DNA from: DAOUJI01 sp965197415
Lineage (GTDB): Bacteria > Chloroflexota > Dehalococcoidia > Lucifugimonadales > JAGWBF01
Assembly: GCA_965197415.1 (NCBI GenBank)
Contig: OZ240207.1
Span: 2,604,001 to 2,668,000 of the forward strand
Reading direction: 5' to 3'
Length of the DNA stretch: 64,000 nt
In this document: positions 7,226-15,327 of the stretch, one piece after another
Layout of the letters: the number at the start of each line of letters is the position of its first letter
How positions within the stretch are numbered: the stretch's first letter is position 1
Program-made: the position numbers and the translations under genes
Notes under the pieces: model-generated
What the model saw: the letters and a program-made list of their open reading frames with translations, nothing else
Told to the model about the DNA's origin: nothing
Databases searched by the model: none

Positions 7226-7396
7226 TCAGGAGTGGAAAGGTTTGTTTCCCCACCGCACCTGTGCGACCCATGTTTCAAGCTTTGACTGCTCTTCTGCTGT
7301 CACGCTGTCAGCCCTAGTCTTACCCCCGTTAACTTTACCCTCGCTACCTGCTCGCATGTCCTCTTCCACGTCACAGGTTGCAATCTTCACTACCAT
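7226..7396 (-). CDS. Possible 56-residue hypothetical protein
   Basis: ATG at 7396 gives 56 residues including 'CDVEEDMRAGSEGKVNGG' and 'EEQSKLETWVAQVRWGNK', stopping at 7228-7226 just upstream of the DUF5678 gene on the same strand. Composition is protein-like, but no ribosome site is clear and no family is recognised. It could be a real leader gene of the operon or chance. The rest of the gap (7397-7728) holds nothing I can support. Confidence 0.25.
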   Translation of the reverse strand: MVVKIATCDVEEDMRAGSEGKVNGGKTRADSVTAEEQSKLETWVAQVRWGNKPFHS

Positions 7397-7728
7397 GACA
7401 TCCAGTCCCTACGGCGTTAAATGGGAGTGTACGTTCCTGAGGTCTCGTTGCGAAGCTCCCCTCTCAAGGGGCATCACGATAGCGAGCGCCACTGCCTACC
7501 CCTAGAGACAATTTACTGGCGTTGTCAACGACCCGTCAAGTTTGTTGCAACACAATTGCCTCGATGAAATATCGTTGCTAGTTTGAAACTGAGACACTTC
7601 CAAAGCTCCCTGTACAGCCCGTCCTAGTCCATGTTCCCTGGAATGTGACCGGCTTGAACGAGAAGCTTGGCATGGAAACCGGGGCTGCTTGACCTCCGGC
7701 GAGCCAGGTTAGTAGCATATATGGCATA

Positions 7729-8145
7729 GTGTTGCGCAGATGCCTCTATCCGCTGGCTTCACTCTCCCTCCTTTTTGCGTTGTGGGTGGGCCTTTCTGCG
7801 GCCATATTCGACCACCACTACGCCGAAAAAATTCCCTGGCACGGCCACATCTATTTGGACCCCGGCGCGGTGTCCCAGCATACCCACGAACCTGGCGTAG
7901 GGCCGCATCAGCATAGCCCTGACGGGACTGGCGGCGTTGTACAGGACACCGTCTCCATCACCTCCACCAAGGCCAGCGCATCCTTCTGGGTCTTGGTGAC
8001 CCTGGGGCTGGCGATGGTCTCGTGCTTGCCGCTGGTCATGCCTAACGCCCTCACCACGGGCGTGGGCCAGAGGGCCAGCGCACGCCTACGTTCACTTTCT
8101 GTTCCGCCTCTTCTGCGGCCCCCTCCGGTTTGGCTCCCATCGTAA
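7729..8145 (+). CDS. His-rich small membrane protein, first gene of copper operon
   Basis: 138 residues. N-terminal hydrophobic segment (about 6-26), then a histidine-rich extracytoplasmic stretch with 'FDHHYAEKIPWHGHIYLD' and 'QHTHEPGVGPHQHS', then a second hydrophobic helix 'FWVLVTLGLAMVSCLPLV'. Histidine clusters of this kind can bind Cu or other soft metals. GTG start at 7729. Starts a run of five plus-strand genes with gaps of only 33-64 bases, so co-transcription is likely. No named family recognised; copper link is by context. Confidence 0.65.
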   Translation: MLRRCLYPLASLSLLFALWVGLSAAIFDHHYAEKIPWHGHIYLDPGAVSQHTHEPGVGPHQHSPDGTGGVVQDTVSITSTKASASFWVLVTLGLAMVSCLPLVMPNALTTGVGQRASARLRSLSVPPLLRPPPVWLPS

Positions 8146-8186
8146 TTCTTTCTCTCCAGGACCAAATCAGCTAGAGGGAGACTCGC

Positions 8187-8759
8187 TTGGGCCTTACCCC
8201 CGCACACCGTCGCGGGCCAGCACCCTGGTCTTTGTCCATTGCAGCCCTTGCCGTACTGGCGTTGGCCTTATGGCCCGCTGTAGTCCACGGCAACGGGGCC
8301 ACCGTCGCCATCGTCAAAAACAGGCAGGCGGGGCCGTACGAGATTGAAGTGGGCATTCTTCCAGGAGCGCCCAAGGTGGGGAATCTCCACCTGAGCATCC
8401 TGGTCAGGGACCTGGAACGGGGTAACAGCATCACGGACGCCCAAGTTCAGGCAGCAGCCGTAGGACCCGAGGGAGCGACGGATTACGGCCCTGCCCCAGC
8501 CCTGAACACACGGGCTACGCCCCAGTTCTACGAGGCTGACATTCCCTTGGACGTTGTTGGGGCCTGGACCCTGACGCTCGAGGTGGACGGAGGGCTGGGG
8601 CGTGAGTCCATCAGCCTTCCCATCGAAGTCACGGAAGGCTCCGGGTTCAGCCTGGCGTTCATCGCAGCGCTGGGCATAGCGTTCCTGGCACTGGCGATCT
8701 GGCTGGTGGGCCTGGTAAGGAAGAAAGGCAGGAGGAAACAGGGCCGTGCCGGTCGGTAG
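8187..8759 (+). CDS. FixH/YtkA-like extracytoplasmic protein
   Basis: 190 residues. Signal-like N-terminus (17-35), a beta-sandwich region with 'AGPYEIEVGILPGAPKVGNL', 'ITDAQVQAAAVGPEGA', 'FYEADIPLDVVGAWTLTLEV', and a C-terminal anchor 'FIAALGIAFLALAIWLVGLV' with a basic tail. The layout of polarity matches YtkA/FixH-like domains, found with CopC/CopD and cytochrome oxidase copper-assembly genes. TTG start at 8187 chosen because AGGGAG lies seven bases upstream. Second gene of the copper operon. Confidence 0.7.
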   Translation: MGLTPAHRRGPAPWSLSIAALAVLALALWPAVVHGNGATVAIVKNRQAGPYEIEVGILPGAPKVGNLHLSILVRDLERGNSITDAQVQAAAVGPEGATDYGPAPALNTRATPQFYEADIPLDVVGAWTLTLEVDGGLGRESISLPIEVTEGSGFSLAFIAALGIAFLALAIWLVGLVRKKGRRKQGRAGR

Positions 8760-8823
8760 GGCATGGTCACACAAACATAGCCAACGGTCTCAATAGAGGC
8801 CCAATCATTGAGAGGGCAACCTA

Positions 8824-9597
8824 ATGAAGTTTATAACGACAGTCAGATGCATGCTGCTGGCCGCAGCCGCAGCGGTCCTGGTCCTAACCGTAGGAGTAGC
8901 GTTCGCCCACGAACAGCGTGAGGGTGAAGTCCAGTGGGTGGTGGGATTCTTGAATGAACCCGCATACGAAGGTCAAATCAACGGGGTGTATCTCAAACTC
9001 ACGGAGAAGACGTCTGGGGAACAAGAGGACGGACACAGCGGCAATGGAATGTCCAAGAACGAAGGGGATGAGCATGACAGCGGTGAGGCGACATCTGAAG
9101 ATTCCCCAGAGGCCAGCCACAACCAGCCAGAGGCGGCGCCTGTGGAGGACGCCCACGAGACCCTGCAGGTCGAGGTGACCCATATCCCGACCGGAGCTTC
9201 TAAAATATTGAACTTCCGTCCTCTCTACAACTCTATGGGAGAGTACGTCGCTGACCTGATTCCCACTGCTCCAGGCGCTTACGAGTTCCGTTTCTTCGGC
9301 TCTATAGAAGGCGAGAAGGTGGAGGAGGCGTTCCTGTCGAAAGGAGCTGGCGGACACTTCGACGACGTTCGGTCGTCGGTGGACTTGCAGTTCCCGGTGA
9401 AGCTCCCTGAACTGAGGGAGATCGAAGGAGCCGTTAGAGGCGCCCAGAATACCGCCGCCCAAGCCCAGGACACAGCCATCTCAGCCGATGACAGCGCCTC
9501 GTCAGCGGGGGTTCTGGCCATCGTGGGAATCGTGTTGGGGTCCATTGGCATAGCGGTAGGCGTTGGAGGCGTCGCACTGGCGCTGAAGCGCCGGTGA
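8824..9597 (+). CDS. Extracytoplasmic anchored protein of copper operon, hypothetical
   Basis: 257 residues. Clear signal peptide ending 'VGVAFAHEQ', a beta-rich domain interrupted by an acidic, His- and Ser-rich insert (about 60-110), a segment 'GAYEFRFFGSIEGEKVEEAF' resembling YtkA/FixH-like folds, a helical Ala/Gln-rich stalk 'AQNTAAQAQDTAISADDSAS', and a C-terminal membrane anchor. Similar anchored proteins sit beside CopCD in other genomes, but I do not recognise a named family. ATG at 8824, 64 bases after the FixH-like gene. Confidence 0.6.
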   Translation: MKFITTVRCMLLAAAAAVLVLTVGVAFAHEQREGEVQWVVGFLNEPAYEGQINGVYLKLTEKTSGEQEDGHSGNGMSKNEGDEHDSGEATSEDSPEASHNQPEAAPVEDAHETLQVEVTHIPTGASKILNFRPLYNSMGEYVADLIPTAPGAYEFRFFGSIEGEKVEEAFLSKGAGGHFDDVRSSVDLQFPVKLPELREIEGAVRGAQNTAAQAQDTAISADDSASSAGVLAIVGIVLGSIGIAVGVGGVALALKRR

Positions 9598-9647
9598 TTC
9601 CCCACCAGGCCGGTTAAGGCAGTCAATAGAAAGGATCGGGCAGAACA

Positions 9648-11936
9648 TTGAAGCGGACCCGTGTCAGGATGGGTTTGGCCTTACTGTTGGCGGTCGTCGC
9701 GGCGTCGCTTATCGGCGTCGCGTGGCCGCCAGCCGAAGAGGTTCACGCCCACGCCAACCTGGCTCGGTCGGCGCCGGCTCCCAACTCGACCCTCGGCAGC
9801 ACGCCGAGCCGAGTGGTCATCTGGTTCACCGAGTCGGTGGAGCCCGACTTCAGCGAGATCCAGGTGTTGGATGTCGCAGGCGCCCGCGTGGACCGGGATG
9901 ACAGCATCGTCGACAGGAACGACCCCACAACCGTCTCGGTCACCCTGGAGCCTTTGCCCGACGGCACGTATACGGTGGCCTGGAAGAACGTCTCCACCGT
10001 GGATGGCCACAGAGTCCGCGGTTCCTTCGTGTTCTCAGTGGGAGAACCCATATCGGGGGCGCCGGTTGACGTTCCCAACCAGCCCCTGGTCCAGTCTCCC
10101 TGGGAGCCTGTGTTCAGATGGCTTATTCTCCTGACCTCCCTGTCCATCGTAGGTGGGCTTGCTTTCGAGCTGATGGTGTGGAGGCCGGTCCTTTCGGGGT
10201 CCGACGTTCGGCCTGCTTTGCTTGGCCAGAGGCGCCGCATGGGTTCCAGGTCGCTCAAGCTCATCCTCTTGGCTGTCGCTTTGTGCCTGGCGGGATCCGT
10301 GGGCCAACTGATCATTCAGACCCAGGGCGTGCATGACATCTCCTTGATCGAGGCCATAGGCGGTCCTGTAGGCGCCACACTATCGGACACCCATTGGGGG
10401 CGGCTGTGGCTCTGGCGAACAGGACTGCTGGGAGCTGTGGCTCTTGTGGCGGCGGTCGCGTTATTACGGGGAAGGAGCGATGACACCGACAGCGGTGACC
10501 GCCAACGCCCATATCTGCTGACTTCGGCGTTGGCCATAGGCGCCGGGATGTTGCTCGTTCAAAGCATGGGCAGCCACGGCGCCGCCACCGTGGGAATCGA
10601 GACCCCGGCGCTGTTCTCCGACTATCTTCACCTGCTTGCCGCCGCTTTCTGGGTGGGCGGACTGGTCCATTTCGCCTTAGGAGCGCCCCTATTGATCGGG
10701 GGGCTGGAGCCGGAGGACCGGAGGTCCTTCCTTTCCGCCTTGACTCCCAGGTTTTCGGTGTTGGCAATATCGAGCGTGGGCGTCTTGATCATCACCGGCT
10801 TGTACAGCGGCTGGGCCCAGGTTACGGTGTTGGCCGCGACCAACACTCCCTATGGACTGACGCTGGTTTCCAAGCTGGCGCTTATTGCCCCCCTACTGGG
10901 TCTGGGAGCGGTCAACCTGCTGTGGATCAGGCCACGATTGGCTGTGGACGACAGTGCCCGTCGATGGCTGGGAAGGCTTGTCGCTGGGGAAGTTGTCCTG
11001 GCGGTCCTAGTTTTGGCGGCCGTTGCAATGCTGGCAAGCCTGGAACCGGCCCGTCAGGTCGCTTCCCGTGAGGGAATCGGTCTAGAGGACAAGCTGATAC
11101 TCCGGGACACAGCCGAAGGCGCTGACATCATTCTGGAGGTGGAGCCGGGCCGAGTAGGACCCAACAGGATTCTCGTGTCGTTGGAGGATCGGCTCGGAAC
11201 TCCCATCGACAACGCGTCGGACGTGAGCCTGCGCCTTACGTATTTGGACACCGACCTGGGAGAGACCCGGGCTACAGCCGGTTTCTTGGGGGGTGGCGAC
11301 TACGCTGTCGAGGAAGTCCTCATCAGCATCGCCGGGCCCTGGCAGGCGGAGATAGTGGTCCGGCGACCCGATGCTTTCGACGCCCGCACCGCCTTCCGCT
11401 TTGAGATCGATTCAGGGGGAGCAGGCAGTAGTTCGTCGATAGCTCCCTCTCCCGAGATCGGAAAGCTCCTGTGGGGAGTGGAGTTGGCGTTGCTGGGAGC
11501 GCTGTTCCTGGGCGTCGGAATCCCCTTGGGCGGCTGGTATACCCGGTGGGGCAAGGCTGCCATGTGGCCGGGTATTGCGGCTGCCTGTGCAGGGCTCGCT
11601 CTAATGGCGACGACCCAGTTCGGCCAGCCTGAGGATGAGGCGACGCTGCGCAATCCCTTCCGTCCCAACCTGGAGTCTCTGGAAGCGGGTCTCCAGATCT
11701 ATGAGGCCAACTGCCAGATTTGCCACGGGGCTGCTGGCAGAGGAAACGGCCCGGGCGCCGCTGGGTTGGACCCTCCGCCGGCAGACTTGGTCGTTCATGT
11801 TCCTCACCATCCCGAGCGCGACTTGTTCCGTTTCATACATGACGGCATTCCCGGAACGTCTATGGCTCCCCTGGGAGAGCAGCTGACCGACGAGGAAATC
11901 TGGCACGTAATCAACTATATTAAGACTTTCGAGTAA
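9648..11936 (+). CDS. CopC-CopD fusion with C-terminal cytochrome c domain
   Basis: 762 residues, longer than usual CopCD/YcnJ proteins. Order: signal peptide (1-34); CopC domain with N-terminal histidines in 'EVHAHANL' (H33, H35) and H121 in 'STVDGHRVRGSF'; CopD multi-pass membrane domain (about 165-470); an extracytoplasmic beta domain (about 480-590); two more helices (about 605-655); and a monohaem cytochrome c with C689-Q-I-C692-H693 and likely axial M739 in 'GTSMAPLG'. CopC/CopD handle Cu in the periplasm and membrane; the haem domain suggests redox-coupled Cu transport or sensing, an inference. TTG start at 9648 after GAAAGGAT. Fourth gene of the operon. Confidence 0.85.
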   Translation: MKRTRVRMGLALLLAVVAASLIGVAWPPAEEVHAHANLARSAPAPNSTLGSTPSRVVIWFTESVEPDFSEIQVLDVAGARVDRDDSIVDRNDPTTVSVTLEPLPDGTYTVAWKNVSTVDGHRVRGSFVFSVGEPISGAPVDVPNQPLVQSPWEPVFRWLILLTSLSIVGGLAFELMVWRPVLSGSDVRPALLGQRRRMGSRSLKLILLAVALCLAGSVGQLIIQTQGVHDISLIEAIGGPVGATLSDTHWGRLWLWRTGLLGAVALVAAVALLRGRSDDTDSGDRQRPYLLTSALAIGAGMLLVQSMGSHGAATVGIETPALFSDYLHLLAAAFWVGGLVHFALGAPLLIGGLEPEDRRSFLSALTPRFSVLAISSVGVLIITGLYSGWAQVTVLAATNTPYGLTLVSKLALIAPLLGLGAVNLLWIRPRLAVDDSARRWLGRLVAGEVVLAVLVLAAVAMLASLEPARQVASREGIGLEDKLILRDTAEGADIILEVEPGRVGPNRILVSLEDRLGTPIDNASDVSLRLTYLDTDLGETRATAGFLGGGDYAVEEVLISIAGPWQAEIVVRRPDAFDARTAFRFEIDSGGAGSSSSIAPSPEIGKLLWGVELALLGALFLGVGIPLGGWYTRWGKAAMWPGIAAACAGLALMATTQFGQPEDEATLRNPFRPNLESLEAGLQIYEANCQICHGAAGRGNGPGAAGLDPPPADLVVHVPHHPERDLFRFIHDGIPGTSMAPLGEQLTDEEIWHVINYIKTFE

Positions 11937-11969
11937 AGCAATGACGATTCCACCCACAGAGATACGGTC

Positions 11970-13592
11970 ATGATTCTGCGCCCCAAGGTCCTGCTGCCCT
12001 TGGCGGCGCTGCTGGCGGCGCTGGCGGTTGGCCCGGTCTACGCTCATGGCTTTGGGCAGCGGTACGACCTGCCCGTGCCCCTAGGCTACTTTATGGTTGG
12101 AGCCGGTGCCGCGGTCACCCTCTCCTTTGTCGTGGCGTCCATGTTTGCCAAAGGCGACGCCGGAGGTAGGGCCGTCTACTGGCGATACAACCTGTTCATG
12201 TCTCCAGTGATCAGGCTGCTGTTGCTGAACCCATTGACGGTGTTTGCCATTAAGGCGGCGTCGGTCTTCCTGCTGGGGCTGGTCATAGCCGCCGGGCTGT
12301 TCGGGTCCAACATATCCCATCTTAACTGGGCTCCCACCTTCGTCTGGATAATCTGGTGGGTGGGAATGGGGTTTGTTGTGGCCCTTCTGGGCAACGTGTG
12401 GGCCATAGCCAATCCGTGGCAGAACCTTTACGAGGGAGCCGAGTGGGTATATTCCAAGTTTCGTCCTGGAACTTCTCTGTCCCTGGAGAGGGAGATGCCG
12501 GAGGGTATGGGGGTATGGCCCGCAGTAGCCCTGTTCTTGTTGTTCTCCTGGATTGAAAACTCCTACGTATACTCCAGCATGCCCAATCACATCGGGGTCA
12601 TGGCGATTGCTTACACCGTGATTGCACTTGGAGGAATGCACCTATACGGGAAGCGGCAGTGGCTCCGCCACGGCGAGGCCTTCTCGGTGGTCTTCTCCCT
12701 TCTTGCGAAGTTTGCGCCCACAGAGGTCCGGGTCAACGACCCGACGGTCTGCGACGACTGCACCGACGAATGCCGCGGCCCGGACGATGAGTGCGTGAAC
12801 TGCTACGAATGTTTCGAGCTGCTGGGTCAACCCCTTATCGACGTGGCGGAAGGGGCCACCCAAGCTGTGGCTCTGGACGCCGTGCCTGTCGTAACAGACC
12901 GTGAGCTGAACATACGACCCTTCGGCGTCGGCCTGGGCCGCTGGGCGCCTTCCGCAAACGACATGCTTGTCATGGTCGTGCTGCTTCTGGCCACGGTTAC
13001 ATACGACGGGTTCAGCGCCACTCCGACATGGTCGGAGGTCCGCTTGTTCTCCCTGGAACGGTTCATTGGCATTATGGACACGGAGGTCCTCAACGGGGTT
13101 GTCATCGCCGACACCCTGGGGCTTCTGCTGTTCCCATGCGCCTTCTTTCTGCTCTACTTTCTCTTCTCCGGCCTGGCTTCCAGAATGGTCGGAGGGCGGC
13201 TCGGCTCCCTGGAAATAGCCCGCGAGTTCATGTACACGCTGATACCCATAGCTCTGGCCTACAACATAGCCCACTTCCTTACGCTGCTGCTGATACAGGG
13301 TCAGGCCATACTCCCCCTCGCCTCGGACCCCTTCGGCAGGGGGTGGGACCTCTTTGGGACCGCTGACTACGTGACCGACATCGGGATTGTAACTGGGAAG
13401 AGCCTGTGGTTCCTTTCCGTGGCCGTCGTAGTGGCGGGGCACGTCATGAGCGTCTACCTAGCCCATAAGGCGGCCATGCGTCTCTTCAAGGACCCAAAGC
13501 TCACCTTGAGGAGCCAAGCGCCTATGGCGGCTCTGATGGTCCTCTATACCGTGGTGAGCCTCTGGATTATCGCCCAACCCATCGTGGACTGA
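11970..13592 (+). CDS. Fenitrothion-hydrolase-like polytopic membrane protein with six-Cys insert
   Basis: 540 residues. Signal-like start ending 'VYAHGFGQRYDLPVPL', which is the hallmark N-terminus of membrane proteins annotated as fenitrothion hydrolase (FedA-like), and ten or more hydrophobic helices. A hydrophilic loop carries six cysteines, C261, C264, C268, C275, C278 and C281 (C-x2-C-x3-C-x6-C-x2-C-x2-C), able in principle to hold an iron-sulfur cluster or copper. The annotated hydrolase activity is doubtful for the family as a whole. Last gene of the copper operon, so a metal-handling role is more likely, an inference. Confidence 0.7.
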   Translation: MILRPKVLLPLAALLAALAVGPVYAHGFGQRYDLPVPLGYFMVGAGAAVTLSFVVASMFAKGDAGGRAVYWRYNLFMSPVIRLLLLNPLTVFAIKAASVFLLGLVIAAGLFGSNISHLNWAPTFVWIIWWVGMGFVVALLGNVWAIANPWQNLYEGAEWVYSKFRPGTSLSLEREMPEGMGVWPAVALFLLFSWIENSYVYSSMPNHIGVMAIAYTVIALGGMHLYGKRQWLRHGEAFSVVFSLLAKFAPTEVRVNDPTVCDDCTDECRGPDDECVNCYECFELLGQPLIDVAEGATQAVALDAVPVVTDRELNIRPFGVGLGRWAPSANDMLVMVVLLLATVTYDGFSATPTWSEVRLFSLERFIGIMDTEVLNGVVIADTLGLLLFPCAFFLLYFLFSGLASRMVGGRLGSLEIAREFMYTLIPIALAYNIAHFLTLLLIQGQAILPLASDPFGRGWDLFGTADYVTDIGIVTGKSLWFLSVAVVVAGHVMSVYLAHKAAMRLFKDPKLTLRSQAPMAALMVLYTVVSLWIIAQPIVD

Positions 13593-13998
13593 CCCGCCGG
13601 GTGCAGGGCTGGCGTTTGGTTGTTATTGCCGTGACACGGGATTAGCGTTATTGGGGGTTCTCTACGGACTTCGGAAAGTCGTCGATCAGCTGGTCTAGCT
13701 CCCTCGTCTTCTTCTCACCAAACGGTTTTTCGGTGACCGCTACATCCGATTTGTCAACGATCTTTCTTTGGAAGCGTGAGCCATGACTAACCTACTAAAC
13801 CTTGGCGGATGATTTAGATATCGACGTCAAGTGTCAGGAACTCCCGGGGCGGAGACCCAACACCAAGAGGGTAACGTTCTACGGCTTCAACACCACCCTC
13901 AGGTGGGTTGAGAACACCGAACACACGACCTACGGGGCGTTAGTGGCCTAGACATCGTCGCTTCCCGCTGCTTATTATTCCTCTGCCCGGCACCCACA
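13593..13998. other. Gap with decayed coding fragments
   Basis: No intact gene. On the minus strand about 13648-13790 reads a coding-like tail including 'KIVDKSDVAVTEKPFGEKK' and 'RELDQLIDDFPKSVENP' with no start codon. On the plus strand about 13802-13951 reads 'RPNTKRVTFYGFNTTLRWVE' and stops at TAG. Both look like remnants, and neither is recognised. Confidence 0.35.
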
Positions 13999-14724
13999 GT
14001 GCGTCGAGATACGCACCGTTCGGGCCTTATGCCCTCCAGGCCCATGGGTGATTGGCAATATCCAACACCTTGTTGCGAGGGGGTGCCTTTGCCAAGACCC
14101 GAGCGCACAGTGAAAGTCGTGCGTGTGATCGACGGAGATTCAGTCGTTGTTGAAGACTTGAACAGTTCCCACCGGTACAATGTTCGGCTTCATGCCATTG
14201 ATGCTCCAGAATACGGGCAACCTTGCGGGTCTGAAGCCATTTCTTTCTTGACACGGCTCGCTTTGAATCGAATCTTCACTTTGGAAGTGACAACGCGTTC
14301 CGACCGTTATGGTCGAGTCGTCGGTATCCTCTATGAGTCGGACCGACATCAGTCGCTTAATCATCGTATGGTAGCAGCCGGGCTAGCGTACAGTTACACC
14401 TCATATGGAACGCTTGTCGGCGTCAGTGCCGCAGAACGGGAAGCCCGACTGAAGCGGCTGGGAATCTGGCGTGACGGGGATGGGTCAATAAGGCCGTGGA
14501 CATATCGAGGAGTTCCCGTGCCGCCATCCCGTCCAGTTATCAGTCGAACCGACCCAGGGGCGGCAAGAACCCCAGCAGCCCGTTCGACTCCGAAAAGACG
14601 GCGACGCAATCAAAGAGATGATGGGTGTATCGTACCTATAGTGGGCATCTTGCTTCTCTTTATCTTAATGGGTCTTATCGCCAGCATCGAAATGTGTAAA
14701 GAATGGGTCGCTAGTATGGGTTGA
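13999..14724 (+). CDS. Thermonuclease (SNase-like) with C-terminal membrane anchor
   Basis: 241 residues. SNase domain from about 37 to 165 with 'VRVIDGDSVVVED', 'RLHAIDAPEYGQPCG', 'SDRYGRVVGILY' and 'EREARLKRLGIW', the usual acidic and arginine catalytic positions. A Pro/Arg-rich linker leads to one C-terminal hydrophobic helix 'CIVPIVGILLLFILMGLIA', so the nuclease would be tethered to the membrane. Start uncertain: GTG 13999 gives an unusual 35-residue leader, and later ATGs are possible. Its last 60 bases overlap the convergent gene on the other strand. Confidence 0.82.
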   Translation: MRRDTHRSGLMPSRPMGDWQYPTPCCEGVPLPRPERTVKVVRVIDGDSVVVEDLNSSHRYNVRLHAIDAPEYGQPCGSEAISFLTRLALNRIFTLEVTTRSDRYGRVVGILYESDRHQSLNHRMVAAGLAYSYTSYGTLVGVSAAEREARLKRLGIWRDGDGSIRPWTYRGVPVPPSRPVISRTDPGAARTPAARSTPKRRRRNQRDDGCIVPIVGILLLFILMGLIASIEMCKEWVASMG

Positions 14725-15147
14725 AAGCTCTAACCTTTTCAGCCTACTCCCAAGTTCGTCAACGAGGAGTTTGTCGGCCTTGTGTTCTTGAAGTGATGTA
14801 ACAAGATTCGAGAGGCTTTTCATTACGTTGATCACATCCTGGTCGGTTTTCCAAGTTCGTTCTTGGGTCTCTATATGTTGCATCGAAAAGAACTCCGCAA
14901 CCGCTAGAATGGCTTGTCTGTGTCTCTCAAAGTTCCGTTTGTATTGGCGGTACATGATAAAACCCGGAATCAGAGCGAGCACTAAGCACGTTGCCATAAC
15001 AGCTGCTACAACCGTCCAGTTGGGCATCTCCAAGGATAATAATATGGTAGCCACTGCTCCCACGCCGCCCACAGGTAGAAGGGTAGCTAGCGACCCGATG
15101 GTTTCAACAGCAACAACCAAAGACCAGATCCGTTTGAGCTTTTGCAT
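14665..15147 (-). CDS. Two-helix membrane protein with coiled coil, hypothetical
   Basis: 160 residues. Two hydrophobic segments (about 8-38 and 43-66), then a soluble helical part 'RNFERHRQAILAVAEFFSMQ' and a heptad-like C-terminus with 'LQEHKADKLLVDELGSRLKR'. Not recognised as a named family. The 3' end overlaps the 3' end of the nuclease gene by 60 bases on the opposite strand, so one of the two C-termini is probably recent. Confidence 0.6.
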   Translation of the reverse strand: MQKLKRIWSLVVAVETIGSLATLLPVGGVGAVATILLSLEMPNWTVVAAVMATCLVLALIPGFIMYRQYKRNFERHRQAILAVAEFFSMQHIETQERTWKTDQDVINVMKSLSNLVTSLQEHKADKLLVDELGSRLKRLELSTHTSDPFFTHFDAGDKTH

Positions 15148-15251
15148 GCACTGATGTTACGTTCTCTCCGATAATTGCGTGAATTGATCATCCGGTAATA
15201 CCCCCTCGTTCCACGCCTGAATAACCCGTCTTACCACTGGTCAGACTCTCC

Positions 15252-15281
15252 TTGACACTCAAAAACGGCCAGACTTATAGT
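15252..15281 (+). promoter_or_regulatory. Sigma-70-type promoter of trxB
   Basis: TTGACA (15252-15257), 18-base spacer, TATAGT (15276-15281). The predicted start of transcription is about 40 bases before the trxB start codon. Confidence 0.65.
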
Positions 15282-15327
15282 TACTCCACACGGCGACACT
15301 TTCATCCGCTCCCAACGGAGGTGACCT

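Noticed and set aside
7137..7505. Plus-strand 122-codon frame over the DUF5678 start
   Set aside because: Ser/Thr/Cys-rich shadow with no motif; it overlaps the start of a real minus-strand gene.
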